Below, one piece after another: positions 19,585 through 28,931 of a DNA stretch of 64,000 bases; the stretch's first letter is position 1; every line of letters starts with the position of its first letter. The translations under genes were made by a program, and so were the position numbers. The stretch is from assembly GCF_002920575.1 (NCBI RefSeq), contig NZ_PQSQ01000015.1, positions 50,133 through 114,132 on the forward strand, in the 5' to 3' direction. The notes beneath the pieces are model-generated. The model was not told the origin of the DNA. It made no database searches and saw only the letters and a program-made list of their open reading frames with translations. Source of the stretch: Streptomyces sp. Ru73 (GTDB lineage: Bacteria; Actinomycetota; Actinomycetes; Streptomycetales; Streptomycetaceae).

Positions 19585-20964
19585 GTGAGCCAATACGTGT
19601 CCCGGCTCCGCGGCCGACCCCAGGGCCAGTTCACCGGCCCGGCCAGGCTGCGGCTGGGGGGCTCCCGCAAGCCCCGCCGGGTGGCGATGCTGAGCGTGCA
19701 CACCTCGCCGCTGCACCAGCCCGGCACGGGCGACGCGGGCGGCATGAACGTCTACATCGTCGAGCTGGCCAAGAAGCTCGCCTCGCTCAACATCGAGGTC
19801 GAGATATTCACCCGCGCCACCACCGGCGCGCTGCCGCCCTCCGTCGAGCTGGCCCCCGGCGTCCTGGTCCGGCACGTGGACGCGGGCCCGTACGAGGGCC
19901 TGAACAAGGAGGACCTGCCCGCCCAGCTGTGCGCCTTCACGCACGGCGTGATGCAGGCCTGGGCCGGGCACCGCCCCGGCCACTACGACCTGGTCCACTC
20001 GCACTACTGGCTCTCCGGCCACGTCGGCTGGCTCGCCGCCGAGCGCTGGGGCGTCCCGCTGGTGCACGCCATGCACACCATGGCCAAGGTCAAGAACGCC
20101 GCGCTGGCCGAGGGGGACACCCCCGAGCCGGCCGCGCGCGTCATCGGCGAGACCCAGATCGTGCGCGCCTCGGACCGGCTGATCGCCAACACCGCCGAGG
20201 AGGCCGGCGAGCTGGCCCGGCACTACGACGCCGAGCCCGGCAAGGTCGCCGTCGTGCACCCCGGCGTCAACCTCGACCGCTTCCGCCCGGCGAGCGGCAC
20301 CGCTGACGGTGGCGCCGCCGACGAGCGGGCCGCGGCCCGCGCCCGCCTCGGCCTGCCCCAGCACGCGCTGATCCCGCTCTTCGCCGGCCGCATCCAGCCG
20401 CTGAAGGCCCCCGACATCCTGCTGCGCGCCGTCGCCGTCCTGCTCGACCAGGCCCCCTCGCTGCGCTCCCGCATCGTCGTGCCCGTCGTCGGCGGCCCGA
20501 GCGGCAGCGGCCTGGCCAAGCCCGAGGGCCTGCAGAAGCTCGCGGCGCGGCTCGGCATCGCCGACGTGGTGCGGTTCCGGCCGCCGGTCGGCCAGGACCA
20601 GCTCGCCGACTGGTACCGCGCGGCCAGCGTGCTGGTCATGCCCTCCTACAGCGAGTCCTTCGGCCTGGTGGCCATCGAGGCCGAGGCGTGCGGCACCCCC
20701 GTGATCGCCGCGGCGGTGGGCGGTCTGCCGGTCGCCGTGAAGGACGGCGTCAGCGGCTTCCTCATCGAAGGGCACGACCCCGCCGACTACGCCCGCGCGC
20801 TGCGCCGGTTCGCCGACGACCCCTCGCTCACGCCGCGGATGGGCGCGGCGGCCGCCCGGCACGCCGGCTCCTTCGGCTGGGACACCGCGGCCTCGGCGAC
20901 CGCCGACGTGTACACCGCCGCGTTGCAGGAGCGGCGCCGTCGCCTACGATCACTGCATGGCTGA
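19585..20964 (+). CDS. mshA: MshA, D-inositol-3-phosphate glycosyltransferase
   Basis: First committed step of mycothiol synthesis: transfer of GlcNAc from UDP-GlcNAc to 1L-inositol-1-phosphate. 459-residue GT4 enzyme. The N-terminal domain has [20 protein letters not shown], and the C-terminal nucleotide-binding domain has [13 protein letters not shown], the VGGPSGSG loop and the E-x7-E motif in [19 protein letters not shown]. The GTG start is preceded by GGAGGGAG. It overlaps the next gene by eight bases. Confidence 0.97.
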   Translation: MSQYVSRLRGRPQGQFTGPARLRLGGSRKPRRVAMLSVHTSPLHQPGTGDAGGMNVYIVELAKKLASLNIEVEIFTRATTGALPPSVELAPGVLVRHVDAGPYEGLNKEDLPAQLCAFTHGVMQAWAGHRPGHYDLVHSHYWLSGHVGWLAAERWGVPLVHAMHTMAKVKNAALAEGDTPEPAARVIGETQIVRASDRLIANTAEEAGELARHYDAEPGKVAVVHPGVNLDRFRPASGTADGGAADERAAARARLGLPQHALIPLFAGRIQPLKAPDILLRAVAVLLDQAPSLRSRIVVPVVGGPSGSGLAKPEGLQKLAARLGIADVVRFRPPVGQDQLADWYRAASVLVMPSYSESFGLVAIEAEACGTPVIAAAVGGLPVAVKDGVSGFLIEGHDPADYARALRRFADDPSLTPRMGAAAARHAGSFGWDTAASATADVYTAALQERRRRLRSLHG

Positions 20965-21463
20965 GGACAGCAGGGCCGCGGACGCGCGGCGGACCGTCGA
21001 GGAGACGCTGAACGACGCCGGACTGGAGTGGGAGTCCCCGGCGGAGGGCAACTACGTCGTCAAGCTGCCCGGTACGCGCAAGCTCTCCACCACCTGCTCG
21101 CTGCTGGTCGGCCGGCACTCGCTGTCGGTCAACGCCTTCGTCGTCCGCCGCCCCGACGAGAACCACGAAGCGGTGCACCGCTGGCTGCTGGAGCGCAACA
21201 CCCGGCTGTACGGCGTGAGTTACGCGATCGACAAGCTCGGCGACATCTACCTGGCCGGCAAGCTGCCGCTGGCCGCCGTCACCCCCGAGGAGCTGGACCG
21301 CATCCTCGGCACGGTCCTGGAGAACGCCGACGGCGCCTTCAACACCCTGCTGGAGATGGGCTTCGCCACGGCCATCCGCAAGGAGTACGAGTGGCGGGTC
21401 GCACGCGGCGAATCCACCCGCAACCTGGAGGCGTTCGCCCACCTGACCGGCCGGGACAAGTAG
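20957..21463 (+). CDS. YbjN-domain protein coupled to mshA
   Basis: 168-residue cytosolic alpha/beta protein of the YbjN / type III secretion chaperone-like family, a fold of one beta-sheet with flanking helices used for protein binding. Recognisable stretches are [55 protein letters not shown] and [21 protein letters not shown]. Its ATG lies inside the end of mshA, so it is translationally coupled to mycothiol synthesis. Biochemical function is unknown. Confidence 0.88.
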   Translation: MAEDSRAADARRTVEETLNDAGLEWESPAEGNYVVKLPGTRKLSTTCSLLVGRHSLSVNAFVVRRPDENHEAVHRWLLERNTRLYGVSYAIDKLGDIYLAGKLPLAAVTPEELDRILGTVLENADGAFNTLLEMGFATAIRKEYEWRVARGESTRNLEAFAHLTGRDK

Positions 21464-21719
21464 CGGCCCCGGTCGGCCGGGTCGGCCGGGATGAGCAGCG
21501 GGGGCTGGTCGGCCGGCGGGCGAGCAAGGGCTCCGATCGGCCGACAAGGTCCGGCCTCGGCCGGCGGGGACGCGTAACGGCGCAGACCGGCCGGGGCAAG
21601 TAGCCGCTTTCGGCCCATTTCACGGCGTATCGTCCCGGCTCTTCCGCCGCCCGCCGGCCCCGTGGCATGCTCGCGGCTTCCTCTCCCATGCACCTCTTCA
21701 CCTGCATGAAGGGCGGCCC

Positions 21720-23369
21720 ATGGACATCAGCCGGCGCACCCTGCTGGGCAGCGCGACCGCCGTGGCGGCGGCCGCGGCACTGCCCGCCCTCCCGGCCTCG
21801 GCGGCCGGCCACGACACGGCCCTCTGGGACGAGTTCGCCGCCCGCCCCTTCACCCACCCGCAGATCCCGTACGTCGGCCGGGCCGGCTGCCGGCACCGCC
21901 CACGGGCCGCGGACCGGGGCCCGGTGATCGACGCGGTACGCGACCACGGCGCCGTCCCGGACGGCAGCAAGGACTCCGCCCCCGCCCTCAACCGCGCCAT
22001 CGAGGCCGCGGGCCGCCGCGGCGGAGGCGTCGTCGCGCTCCCGCCCGGCACCTTCCGCATCGACGGCATCATCCGCATGGGCCACGACGGCGTCGTACTC
22101 CGCGGCGCGGGCAGCGGCCGCACCAAGCTCCTCGCCACCAAGCACCTCACCGAGCTGATCGGCCCGTACGGCAGCCGGTACGGCGGCGACAAGTCCGCCT
22201 GGTCCTGGACCGGCGGCCTCATCTGGCTCTGCCCCACGGCCCGCTGGAACTCCCTGATCGCGGCGATCAGGAAGAAGCACTGGCCGTACGAGGGCTGGAC
22301 GGGCAACCGGCGCGACGAGTGGCGCACGCTCACCACCGTACGCCCGGCCCGCCGGGGCGACTGGACGGTGCGGGTCGCCGACCCGACGCGGCTGCGCCCC
22401 GGCGCGCTCGTCCTCCTCCGGCTCGCCGACGACCGCGGCCACACCCTCCTGGAGCACATGGCGGGCGGCGGCCCCGGCCCCGAGGCGTACCACTGGGACG
22501 ACAAGGTCAAACTCACCAGCTACGTCCCGTACGAGTGGCCCGTGCGCATCGTCGCCATCAAGGGGCGCACGGTGACCCTGGAGCGCCCGCTGCCACTGGA
22601 CGTACGCCCCGAGTGGGACCCCCGCTTCACCACCCACGTCCGCGCGCTCACCGGCGCCGGCGTCGAGGGCCTGACCATCGAGGCCGTCGAGACGCCGCAG
22701 TCCCCGCACCTGCACGACAAGGGCTACAACGGCATCACCCTGCAGTGCACGTACGACTGCTGGGTGCGGGACGTGGTCGCGCGCCACGTCGACAACGGCC
22801 TCGGGATAACGGCCGGCTCCGCCTGCACGATCAGCAACACCCGTGTCGCGGGCCGCGGCTGGCACCACGCGTACTACTGCCGCGAGGGCGCGCACGACAA
22901 CCTCTTCGAGGACTTCGTGATCGAGCAGCGCACCGTCCCGGCCCCGCCCGGCACCATGCTGCACGGCATCAACGTCGAGAACCTCTCCAGCTACAACGTC
23001 TGGTCGCGGGGCCGGATGGAGATGGGCACGTTCGACTCCCACCGGGGCATGCCGTTCGCCAACGTCCGTACCGACATCGTCGTCAACAACACCGGCCGGC
23101 ACGGCGGCGACATGCGCGCCGGGCCGCTCTTCGGGGCCCGCTTCACCCACTGGAACGTCCGCGTCACCAACGGCCGGGCCGACATGGTGAAGATCGACGG
23201 ACTGGCCCTGTACAGCCTCACCGCCGGCGTCTCCCGGGTCCGCGAGTTCGACCAGACCGACAAGCCGGACTTCCCGGGCGACCTGCACAGCAGGCTGGTG
23301 GCGTACGGCCGCCCCGACTCGGTCAGGCCACGGAATCTGTACGAGGCACAGCGCCGGCTGCGCCCGTGA
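21720..23369 (+). CDS. secreted right-handed beta-helix (pectate-lyase-fold) protein, Tat signal
   Basis: 549 residues. A twin-arginine leader (SRRTLLGSATAVAAAAALPA, cleavage near ASA-AG) is followed by a pectate-lyase-like N-cap, DHGAVPDGSKDSAPALNRAIEAAGRRGGGVVALPPGTFRI. A series of short beta-strand repeats runs through GITLQCTYDCWVRDVVARHV and ENLSSYNVWSRGRMEMG. This fold is common in polysaccharide lyases and phage tailspikes. The active site and sugar substrate cannot be assigned. Its last 47 bases overlap the convergent MFS gene, and its stop codon lies in a 27-bp tandem repeat. Confidence 0.87.
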   Translation: MDISRRTLLGSATAVAAAAALPALPASAAGHDTALWDEFAARPFTHPQIPYVGRAGCRHRPRAADRGPVIDAVRDHGAVPDGSKDSAPALNRAIEAAGRRGGGVVALPPGTFRIDGIIRMGHDGVVLRGAGSGRTKLLATKHLTELIGPYGSRYGGDKSAWSWTGGLIWLCPTARWNSLIAAIRKKHWPYEGWTGNRRDEWRTLTTVRPARRGDWTVRVADPTRLRPGALVLLRLADDRGHTLLEHMAGGGPGPEAYHWDDKVKLTSYVPYEWPVRIVAIKGRTVTLERPLPLDVRPEWDPRFTTHVRALTGAGVEGLTIEAVETPQSPHLHDKGYNGITLQCTYDCWVRDVVARHVDNGLGITAGSACTISNTRVAGRGWHHAYYCREGAHDNLFEDFVIEQRTVPAPPGTMLHGINVENLSSYNVWSRGRMEMGTFDSHRGMPFANVRTDIVVNNTGRHGGDMRAGPLFGARFTHWNVRVTNGRADMVKIDGLALYSLTAGVSRVREFDQTDKPDFPGDLHSRLVAYGRPDSVRPRNLYEAQRRLRP

Positions 23370-24717
23370 CGGACGCCGGACCGGTCGAGTCCGTGACGGG
23401 CGCCGGACCGGTCGAGTCCGTGACGGGCGCCGGCTCCGCGTCCCGCACGACGGCTTCGGCGTCCTGGCCGGCGCCACGCTCCGCCTCCCGCACGACGGCC
23501 TCGGCGTCCCGCTCGGTGCCCCGCTCGGCGTTCATCCTGCGCAGCAGCAGCGCGTAGCCGAGGGCCGCCACCGTGCCGATCACGGCGCTGGCGGCCCACA
23601 GGGCGTCCGGGCCGTACCGGTCGATGACCGCGCCGCCGAGCAGCGGCGCGGCCAGCGAGGCCACCGACCAGGACAGCGAGTACATGCCCTGGTACCGGCC
23701 CCGGCCGTGGGTGGGGGAGAGGCGGACCACCAGCCCCATCTGCGTGGGGGAGTTGATGATCTCGCCGAGCGTCCAGACCGCGACGGCCACCGCGTACAGC
23801 GCCACCGACCCGGCGAACGCCGTCAGCCCGAAGCCGTACCCGGTCAGCAGTGCCGAGCCGATCAACAGGGCCGCCGGGCTGCGGTGTTCGATGAAGCGCG
23901 TCACCGGGATCTGCAGCAGCACGATCAGCACGCCGTTGGTGGCGATCACCAGCCCGAAGTCGGAGCTGGTGAACCCCGCCAGCCCCATCGTCACCGGCAG
24001 CGACACGTACGCCTGCTGGAAGAGCAGCGCGAGCAGCAGGTTCAGCCCGACGACGGTCATGAACCGCCCGTCCCGCAGCACGGTCAGCATCGACACCCGC
24101 CGCACGGACTCCTCCGCGGTGCTCTCCTCCGTCACCGCCGGCCGGGACTCGGGCAGCTTCACGAACACCACCACGGCACAGGCCAGCACCAGCGTGGCCT
24201 CGCCGAGGAAGAGCAGCAGGTAGCCGTACTGCGCGAGCAGCCCGGCCAGCGCCGAGGAGATCGCGAAGCCCATGTTCAGCGCCCAGTAGTTGAGCGCGAA
24301 GGCACGCACCCGGTCCTCGGGCGCCACGATGTCCGCCATCATCGCCTGCACCGCGGGCCGCGAGCCGTTGCTCGCCATGCCCACCACGCAGGCCACCGCC
24401 GCGATGGCCACCGGGTCCGTGAGGAAGCCCAGCAGCGCCACCGAGGCCGCGGTCGCCAGCTGCGCGACCAGCATCGTGGGCCGGCGCCCGAGCCGGTCCG
24501 TCGCGATCCCCGCGACCACCGACGAGACCACGCCGCCCAGCCCGTACAGCGCGCCGACCAGCCCCGCGTACGAGGCGGAGTACCCGCGCTCGACCGTGAG
24601 GTACAGCGCCAGGAAGGTCGCCACGAACGCGCCCAGCCGATTGATCAGCGTGCTCGTCCACAGCCACCAGAACTGCCGGGGCAGCCCCGACACACTCGCC
24701 ACGACGGCTCGTCTCAC
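23323..24717 (-). CDS. MFS drug-type efflux transporter with a repetitive tail
   Basis: 464 residues with about 12 transmembrane helices. Motif A-like loops are [17 protein letters not shown] and its relative [20 protein letters not shown]. The family is the proton-driven multidrug antiporters; the substrate is unknown. The last 70 residues are not membrane-like: they are an acidic low-complexity tail of [11 protein letters not shown] and APVTDSTGP repeats encoded by tandem DNA repeats. The 3' end overlaps the convergent beta-helix gene by 47 bases. The tail length may therefore vary between strains. Confidence 0.9.
   Translation of the reverse strand: MRRAVVASVSGLPRQFWWLWTSTLINRLGAFVATFLALYLTVERGYSASYAGLVGALYGLGGVVSSVVAGIATDRLGRRPTMLVAQLATAASVALLGFLTDPVAIAAVACVVGMASNGSRPAVQAMMADIVAPEDRVRAFALNYWALNMGFAISSALAGLLAQYGYLLLFLGEATLVLACAVVVFVKLPESRPAVTEESTAEESVRRVSMLTVLRDGRFMTVVGLNLLLALLFQQAYVSLPVTMGLAGFTSSDFGLVIATNGVLIVLLQIPVTRFIEHRSPAALLIGSALLTGYGFGLTAFAGSVALYAVAVAVWTLGEIINSPTQMGLVVRLSPTHGRGRYQGMYSLSWSVASLAAPLLGGAVIDRYGPDALWAASAVIGTVAALGYALLLRRMNAERGTERDAEAVVREAERGAGQDAEAVVRDAEPAPVTDSTGPAPVTDSTGPASVTGAAGAVPRTDSVA
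23366..23434. repeat. 27-bp tandem repeat at the overlap of two convergent genes
   Basis: Two 27-bp units (23366-23392 and 23393-23419) differing at one base, plus a 15-base partial third copy. The unit begins GTGACGGRCGCCGGACCGG. It encodes the APVTDSTGP repeats of the MFS tail on the minus strand and contains the stop codon of the beta-helix gene on the plus strand. A second, more degenerate repeat (CGCACGACGGC...) follows at about 23443-23510. Confidence 0.85.
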
Positions 24718-24958
24718 CCTGTCTCCCCCAAAACCACCGGCGCACGTGGCCCGATGCAGGTGCCAGACCCACTGTGTGGGTGCCGCGCACTATGTAAGTG
24801 CCGCAACCCTCAAGGGCAACCTACAGACGCAGGTCACACCAGGCCACTGGATTAACACCAACCGTCAAACGTCGCGCCCCCGGCACAGACGAGCGGCCGC
24901 GTGTCCACAGGCCGGGCCCTTGCCGGAGCGGCGCCCCGCTTGGATTACGCTCAAAGAC

Positions 24959-25720
24959 ATGGCCGACGCACCGTACAAGCTCATCCTCCTCCGCCACGGC
25001 GAGAGCGAGTGGAACGCGAAGAACCTGTTCACCGGCTGGGTGGACGTCAACCTGAACGAGAAGGGCGAGAAGGAGGCGGTCCGCGGCGGTGAGCTGCTCA
25101 AGGACGCCGGCCTGCTCCCCGACGTCGTGCACACCTCCCTCCAGAAGCGCGCCATCCGCACCGCGCAGCTGGCCCTCGAGGCCGCCGACCGCCACTGGAT
25201 CCCGGTCCACCGCAGCTGGCGCCTGAACGAGCGCCACTACGGCGCGCTGCAGGGCAAGGACAAGGCCCAGACCCTCGCCGAGTTCGGCGAGGAGCAGTTC
25301 ATGAAGTGGCGCCGGTCCTACGACACCCCGCCGCCCCCGCTGGACCGCGACGCGGAGTACTCCCAGTTCGACGACGCGCGCTACGCCGTCATCCCCCCGG
25401 AGCTGCGCCCGCAGACCGAGTGCCTGAAGGACGTCGTCGTCCGGATGCTGCCGTACTGGTTCGACGGCATCGTCCCCGACCTCCTCACCGGCCGCACCGT
25501 CCTGGTCGCCGCCCACGGCAACAGCCTGCGCGCCCTGGTGAAGCACCTCGACGGCATCTCCGACGAGGACATCGCCGGCCTGAACATCCCCACCGGCATC
25601 CCGCTCACCTACGAGCTCGACGCCGAGTTCAAGCCCCTCAACCCGGGCGGCACCTACCTCGACCCGGAAGCCGCCAAGGCCGCCATCGAGGCAGTGAAGA
25701 ACCAGGGCAAGAAGAAGTAA
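24959..25720 (+). CDS. gpmA: 2,3-bisphosphoglycerate-dependent phosphoglycerate mutase
   Basis: Glycolytic interconversion of 3- and 2-phosphoglycerate; 253 residues. The catalytic phosphohistidine motif is [10 protein letters not shown] (His13), followed by [20 protein letters not shown] and the second catalytic His in [11 protein letters not shown]. All are diagnostic of the dPGM family. The ATG at 24959 was chosen on homology. A strong hairpin follows the stop. Confidence 0.97.
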   Translation: MADAPYKLILLRHGESEWNAKNLFTGWVDVNLNEKGEKEAVRGGELLKDAGLLPDVVHTSLQKRAIRTAQLALEAADRHWIPVHRSWRLNERHYGALQGKDKAQTLAEFGEEQFMKWRRSYDTPPPPLDRDAEYSQFDDARYAVIPPELRPQTECLKDVVVRMLPYWFDGIVPDLLTGRTVLVAAHGNSLRALVKHLDGISDEDIAGLNIPTGIPLTYELDAEFKPLNPGGTYLDPEAAKAAIEAVKNQGKKK

Positions 25721-25742
25721 GCCCTTCGGCTCCCTGACGCCG

Positions 25743-25778
25743 GGCCCCCTGCCTGCGGTTCTCCGCGGGCCGGGGGCC
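25743..25778 (+). terminator. terminator of gpmA
   Basis: 16-base arms GGCCCCCTGCCTGCGG and CCGCGGGCCGGGGGCC, with one mismatch and one G-U pair around a TTCT tetraloop, 22 bases after the gpmA stop. There is no U tract, as usual for Streptomyces. Confidence 0.8.
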
Positions 25779-25954
25779 TCGTGCCGTCCTGGGGCCGTCA
25801 GCCGCTTCACGTCACCCGCGTGCGCCAGCTTGCGAGGGTCGCTCGTCGCCCGGAGTCCGCGCTCCAAGTGCGGCTGTCATATGCCTGCCTCGGGGCAATT
25901 GGTTGATGCTTCGATTGCTTGGGGACCAACGGCGCCCGGGAGCAGGGGGAACGC

Positions 25955-26209
25955 ATGGACAAGCCGAAGATCATGACGGTGACGGTCGAGTTCGAGGTGG
26001 GCAGGGGCGGCCGGAACACCCAAAAGCGCATCAAGAGCGCTCACGAAGCTGCCGTCCGTGCGGCCCTGGAAGCTGTCAAGACGAAGTTCGAGAAGGTCAG
26101 CGTCACGGTGGTGGGGAGCCGCATGACCTGGGACTACCGGGCTCCCCATCTGTCCGCACCGTACGCCGTCGTCGACCCTGACGCGGCGGAGGTCCCGCCG
26201 GCCGAGTAG
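25955..26209 (+). CDS. small protein of unknown function (84 aa)
   Basis: 84 residues starting MDKPKIMTVTVEFEVGRGGR. GAGCAGGGGGAA lies a few bases before the ATG. The sequence reads as a small alpha/beta protein: strand MTVTVEFEV, a basic amphipathic helix (RIKSAHEAAVRAALEAVKTKF), strand KVSVTVVGSRMTWDY. No family was recognised. It has its own terminator at 26259-26292. Coding is supported by the ribosome site, the compact fold pattern and third-position G+C. Confidence 0.7.
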   Translation: MDKPKIMTVTVEFEVGRGGRNTQKRIKSAHEAAVRAALEAVKTKFEKVSVTVVGSRMTWDYRAPHLSAPYAVVDPDAAEVPPAE

Positions 26210-26258
26210 CCGGGCCGCCCGAGCGCCCTCGGGTGCGGTGCGGCACGGCTCAAGCGGC

Positions 26259-26292
26259 GAGCCCCCGGTCTGCAGGCGCAGGCCGGGGGCTC
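26259..26292 (+). terminator. terminator after the 84-aa gene
   Basis: Perfect 10-base arms GAGCCCCCGG (26259-26268) and CCGGGGGCTC (26283-26292) around a 14-base loop. It also lies 26 bases beyond the stop of the convergent Cys-rich gene, so it may terminate both. Confidence 0.75.
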
Positions 26293-26317
26293 GGTGCCGT
26301 TTCGGGGCGGGGCGGCG

Positions 26318-26443
26318 TCAGCCGCAGCTTCCGCCGCACTGGCAGGGGCCGCCGGACTGGCAGCCGCAGCCGCAGCCGGGGCCGCACGAGCAGCCGTTGG
26401 CGGCTTCGGGGGCGGGGGTGCTGGAAACAGGGGAGTGCGCCAT
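26318..26443 (-). CDS. cysteine-rich metallothionein-like peptide (41 aa)
   Basis: 41 residues. A 17-residue Ser/Pro/Ala lead is followed by a tail with eight cysteines in 23 residues: Cys18, 20, 24, 26, 28, 34, 36 and 40, spaced C-x-C-x3-C-x-C-x-C-x5-C-x-C-x3-C. Everything between them is Gly, Gln, Ser or Pro. The C-x-C clusters without hydrophobic residues are the signature of metal-thiolate peptides. A perfect AGGAGG sits eight bases before the ATG, which strongly supports expression. It lies downstream of phoU on the same strand, 197 bases from the phoU stop. It is not a close match to the GatA, BmtA or MymT sequences I know, so the metal is unknown. Confidence 0.8.
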   Translation of the reverse strand: MAHSPVSSTPAPEAANGCSCGPGCGCGCQSGGPCQCGGSCG

Positions 26444-26469
26444 GTAAGTGCCTCCTGGTCGGCAGCCAT

Positions 26470-26507
26470 AGGGGAGGTTCCTTCCCTCCCCTACCCACGA
26501 GGGGAGG
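26470..26507 (-). promoter_or_regulatory. inverted/direct repeat in front of the Cys-rich peptide gene
   Basis: AGGGGAGG (26470-26477) and CCTCCCCT (26485-26492) form a perfect 8-base inverted repeat with a 7-base gap. A third copy, AGGGGAGG, follows at 26500-26507. The sites lie 27-64 bases before the start codon, where an operator would be expected. Confidence 0.5.
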
Positions 26508-26640
26508 CGCACCAACGGCGCGCGGCGGCACGAACCGGGGCTCACGCCCCGACGCCCGCCCGCCCCGGGGGCCGGCGGCCCCCACAGACCGCCCGCGCCC
26601 GGAGGGGCCCAGCTCCCGTCGACCGCCGCCCCGAAGGGGC

Positions 26641-27318
26641 TCAGGCTCCCTCGACCGCCGTCGGCGGGGCGATCTCGTCCGCGTGCTCGCCCGTGACCAG
26701 GTACACCACGCGCTTGGCGACCGACACCGCGTGATCGGCGAACCGCTCGTAGTAACGGCCCAGCAGCGTGACGTCCACCGCCGTCTCGATGCCGTGCTTC
26801 CAGCGGTCGTCCATCAGGTGCTGGAACAGCGTGCGGTGCAGCAGGTCCATCGCGTCGTCGTCCTGCTCCAGCTGGAGCGCCAGGTCGACGTCCTTCGTGA
26901 TGATGACCTCGCCGGCCTTCGCCATCAGACGCTGCGCGAGCTGCCCCATCTCCAGGATCGTCGCGTGCAGGTCCCGGGGGACCGCCGTCTCCGGGAACCG
27001 CAGCCGCGCCAGCTTCGCGACGTGCTGCGCCAGGTCACCGGAGCGCTCCAGGTCAGCGCTCATCCGCAGCGACGTCACGACGATCCGCAGGTCCGTGGCG
27101 ACCGGCTGCTGGCGCGCCAGCAGGGCTATGGCCCGGGCCTCCAGATCGCGCTGCAGATCGTCGACCTTCTCGTCGCCGGCGATCACGTTCTCCGCCAGCT
27201 TCAGGTCCGCGTCGAGTATCGCCGTGGTGGCGCGCCCGATCGCGGAGCCGACGAGCCTGGCCATCTCGACCAGGCCTTCGCCGATCGAGTCAAGCTCCTC
27301 GTGGTACGCGTCCCGCAT
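26641..27318 (-). CDS. phoU: PhoU, phosphate signalling modulator
   Basis: 225-residue all-helical protein with two PhoU three-helix bundles. The metal-binding E/D-x-x-x-D motifs lie in RMSADLERSGDLAQHVAKLA (first repeat) and GRYYERFADHAVSVAKRVVY (second repeat). PhoU restrains the PhoR kinase when phosphate is plentiful, acting with the Pst transporter at the membrane. It is divergent from phoR, with a PHO box in the shared promoter, so it is expected to be a PhoP target. AGAAGGTC precedes the ATG. Confidence 0.96.
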   Translation of the reverse strand: MRDAYHEELDSIGEGLVEMARLVGSAIGRATTAILDADLKLAENVIAGDEKVDDLQRDLEARAIALLARQQPVATDLRIVVTSLRMSADLERSGDLAQHVAKLARLRFPETAVPRDLHATILEMGQLAQRLMAKAGEVIITKDVDLALQLEQDDDAMDLLHRTLFQHLMDDRWKHGIETAVDVTLLGRYYERFADHAVSVAKRVVYLVTGEHADEIAPPTAVEGA

Positions 27319-27341
27319 CAGTGACCTTCTCTCGCATCGAG

Positions 27342-27398
27342 TCTTACGGTGTGGGGCCTGCGACGCCCGTTTCTTACGGTGCGGACCTGCGAAGCCCG
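27342..27398. repeat. imperfect 30-bp tandem duplication in the phoU leader
   Basis: TCTTACGGTGTGGGGCCTGC... at 27342-27369 is repeated as TCTTACGGTGCGGACCTGC... at 27372-27398, period 30, with a few substitutions and one single-base gap. It lies 24-80 bases upstream of the phoU ATG, in the untranslated leader or core promoter. Confidence 0.75.
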
Positions 27399-27511
27399 CC
27401 GGCCTCCGGGCCCGCGCCCTGCGCAATCGTGCGGGCTGCGCCCCTGGTGGTGCGTGGGTCTGCGATCCCCACGCTCCCACGTTCGAGGCCGGATGCGACC
27501 GGTTCGCCCAT

Positions 27512-27544
27512 CCGGAGTGAACCAGCACCGTCGTGAAGGTGAAC
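27512..27544 (-). promoter_or_regulatory. PHO box (PhoP operator) between phoU and phoR
   Basis: On the minus strand, GTTCACCTTCA (27544-27534) and GTTCACTCCGG (27522-27512) are two 11-base direct-repeat units exactly 22 bases apart, with one more degenerate unit between them. This matches the 11-nt unit organisation known for Streptomyces PhoP operators. The position, about 75-105 bases before phoR and about 195-225 before phoU, suits autoregulation. Confidence 0.8.
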
Positions 27545-27617
27545 TCTCGGCAACGGGTGTTCGAGAGAGCCCTCTGATGGCTGTGGAACTGTCACAACCG
27601 GCGCATAACCTGGACTC

Positions 27618-28931
27618 ATGAACGTGGACGCGGCCATCGCCGCAGTGGCAGCGATCGCCGGTTGCTGTACCGGTGTCATCGCCATGCTGGCGTTCCGCTG
27701 GAGCGAACGCGACCAGGCCAAACCCACCCGTACCTCCCTGCACACCGACGCCGTCCTGCCCCCCGGCGTGGACACCGTCCTGTCGGTGCTGCGGTCCTCC
27801 GCCGTCGTCCTCGACGAGGCCGACGGCGTCGTCAAGGCCAGCTCCGCCGCGTACGCGCTGGGCCTCGTACGGGGCGGCAAGCTCGCCGTCGACCCGATGC
27901 TGCAGATGGCCCGCGACACCCGCAGGGACGGCGAGATACGCCAGGTCGAGCTGGACCTGCCGCGCCGCGGCACCGGCCGCGGCGACGCCCTCGCCGTCTC
28001 GGCCAGAGTCGCCCCGCTCGGCTCCCGCCTCGTACTGCTGCTGGTCGAGGACCTCACCGAGGCCCGCCGCATAGAAGCGGTCCGCCGCGACTTCGTGGCC
28101 AATGTCAGCCACGAGCTCAAGACCCCGGTCGGCGCGCTCTCACTGCTCTCCGAGGCCGTGATGGACGCCAGCGACGACCCCGAGGCGGTGAACCGCTTCG
28201 CAGGCCGCATGCAGACCGAGGCCACCCGCCTCACCAGCCTCGTACAGGAGCTGATCGACCTCTCCCGGGTGCAGAACGACAACCCCCTGGAGGACGCCGA
28301 GCCCGTCCGCGTGGACGAGCTGGTCGAGGAGGCCATGGACCGCTGCCGCCAGCAGGCCAGCAGCAAGTCCATCACGATGGCCGTCGGCGGCATCGCCGAC
28401 CTGCACGTATGGGGCAACAGAAGCCAGCTCGCCGGCGCCCTCGGCAACCTCGTCGAGAACGCCGTCAACTACTCCCCGGCCCGCACCCGCGTCGGCATAG
28501 CCGGCCGCCGTGTCCCGGCGTCCGGCGGCGCGATGATCGAGATCGCCGTCACCGACCAGGGCATCGGCATCTCCGAGAAGGACCGGGACCGGATCTTCGA
28601 GCGGTTCTACCGCGTCGACCCGGCGCGCTCCCGCGCCACCGGCGGTACCGGACTCGGTCTCGCCATCGTCAAGCATGTGGCCGCCTCGCACGGCGGGGAG
28701 GTCACGGTGTGGAGCGCCGAAGGACAGGGCTCCACCTTCACCCTGCGGCTCCCGGAAGCCGGCGCGGTCCGCGACCGCGACGCGCGTCGGGAGGACCCCG
28801 CGACAGACCCGGACGACCTCGATGGCGAGGACGGTCCGTACGACACCTTCAACGGCCCGGCCGTCACCCACCACCACACTTCCCCGGAAGCGCTACGTGC
28901 GCCCTATCCTGCCCCGGAGGTCCTTCCGTGA
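27618..28931 (+). CDS. phoR: PhoR, phosphate-sensing histidine kinase (SenX3 type)
   Basis: 437 residues. A single N-terminal membrane helix (about 5-26) is followed by a cytosolic PAS-like segment (about 50-145) and the H-box FVANVSHELKTPVGALSLL with His165. The ATPase domain has an N-box (NLVENAVNYSP, about Asn281), G1 TDQGIGIS and G2 GGTGLGLAIVKH. An acidic C-terminal tail follows. It lacks an extracytoplasmic sensor domain, as expected for SenX3-type kinases that read the Pst/PhoU state. It overlaps phoP by four bases. Confidence 0.95.
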   Translation: MNVDAAIAAVAAIAGCCTGVIAMLAFRWSERDQAKPTRTSLHTDAVLPPGVDTVLSVLRSSAVVLDEADGVVKASSAAYALGLVRGGKLAVDPMLQMARDTRRDGEIRQVELDLPRRGTGRGDALAVSARVAPLGSRLVLLLVEDLTEARRIEAVRRDFVANVSHELKTPVGALSLLSEAVMDASDDPEAVNRFAGRMQTEATRLTSLVQELIDLSRVQNDNPLEDAEPVRVDELVEEAMDRCRQQASSKSITMAVGGIADLHVWGNRSQLAGALGNLVENAVNYSPARTRVGIAGRRVPASGGAMIEIAVTDQGIGISEKDRDRIFERFYRVDPARSRATGGTGLGLAIVKHVAASHGGEVTVWSAEGQGSTFTLRLPEAGAVRDRDARREDPATDPDDLDGEDGPYDTFNGPAVTHHHTSPEALRAPYPAPEVLP

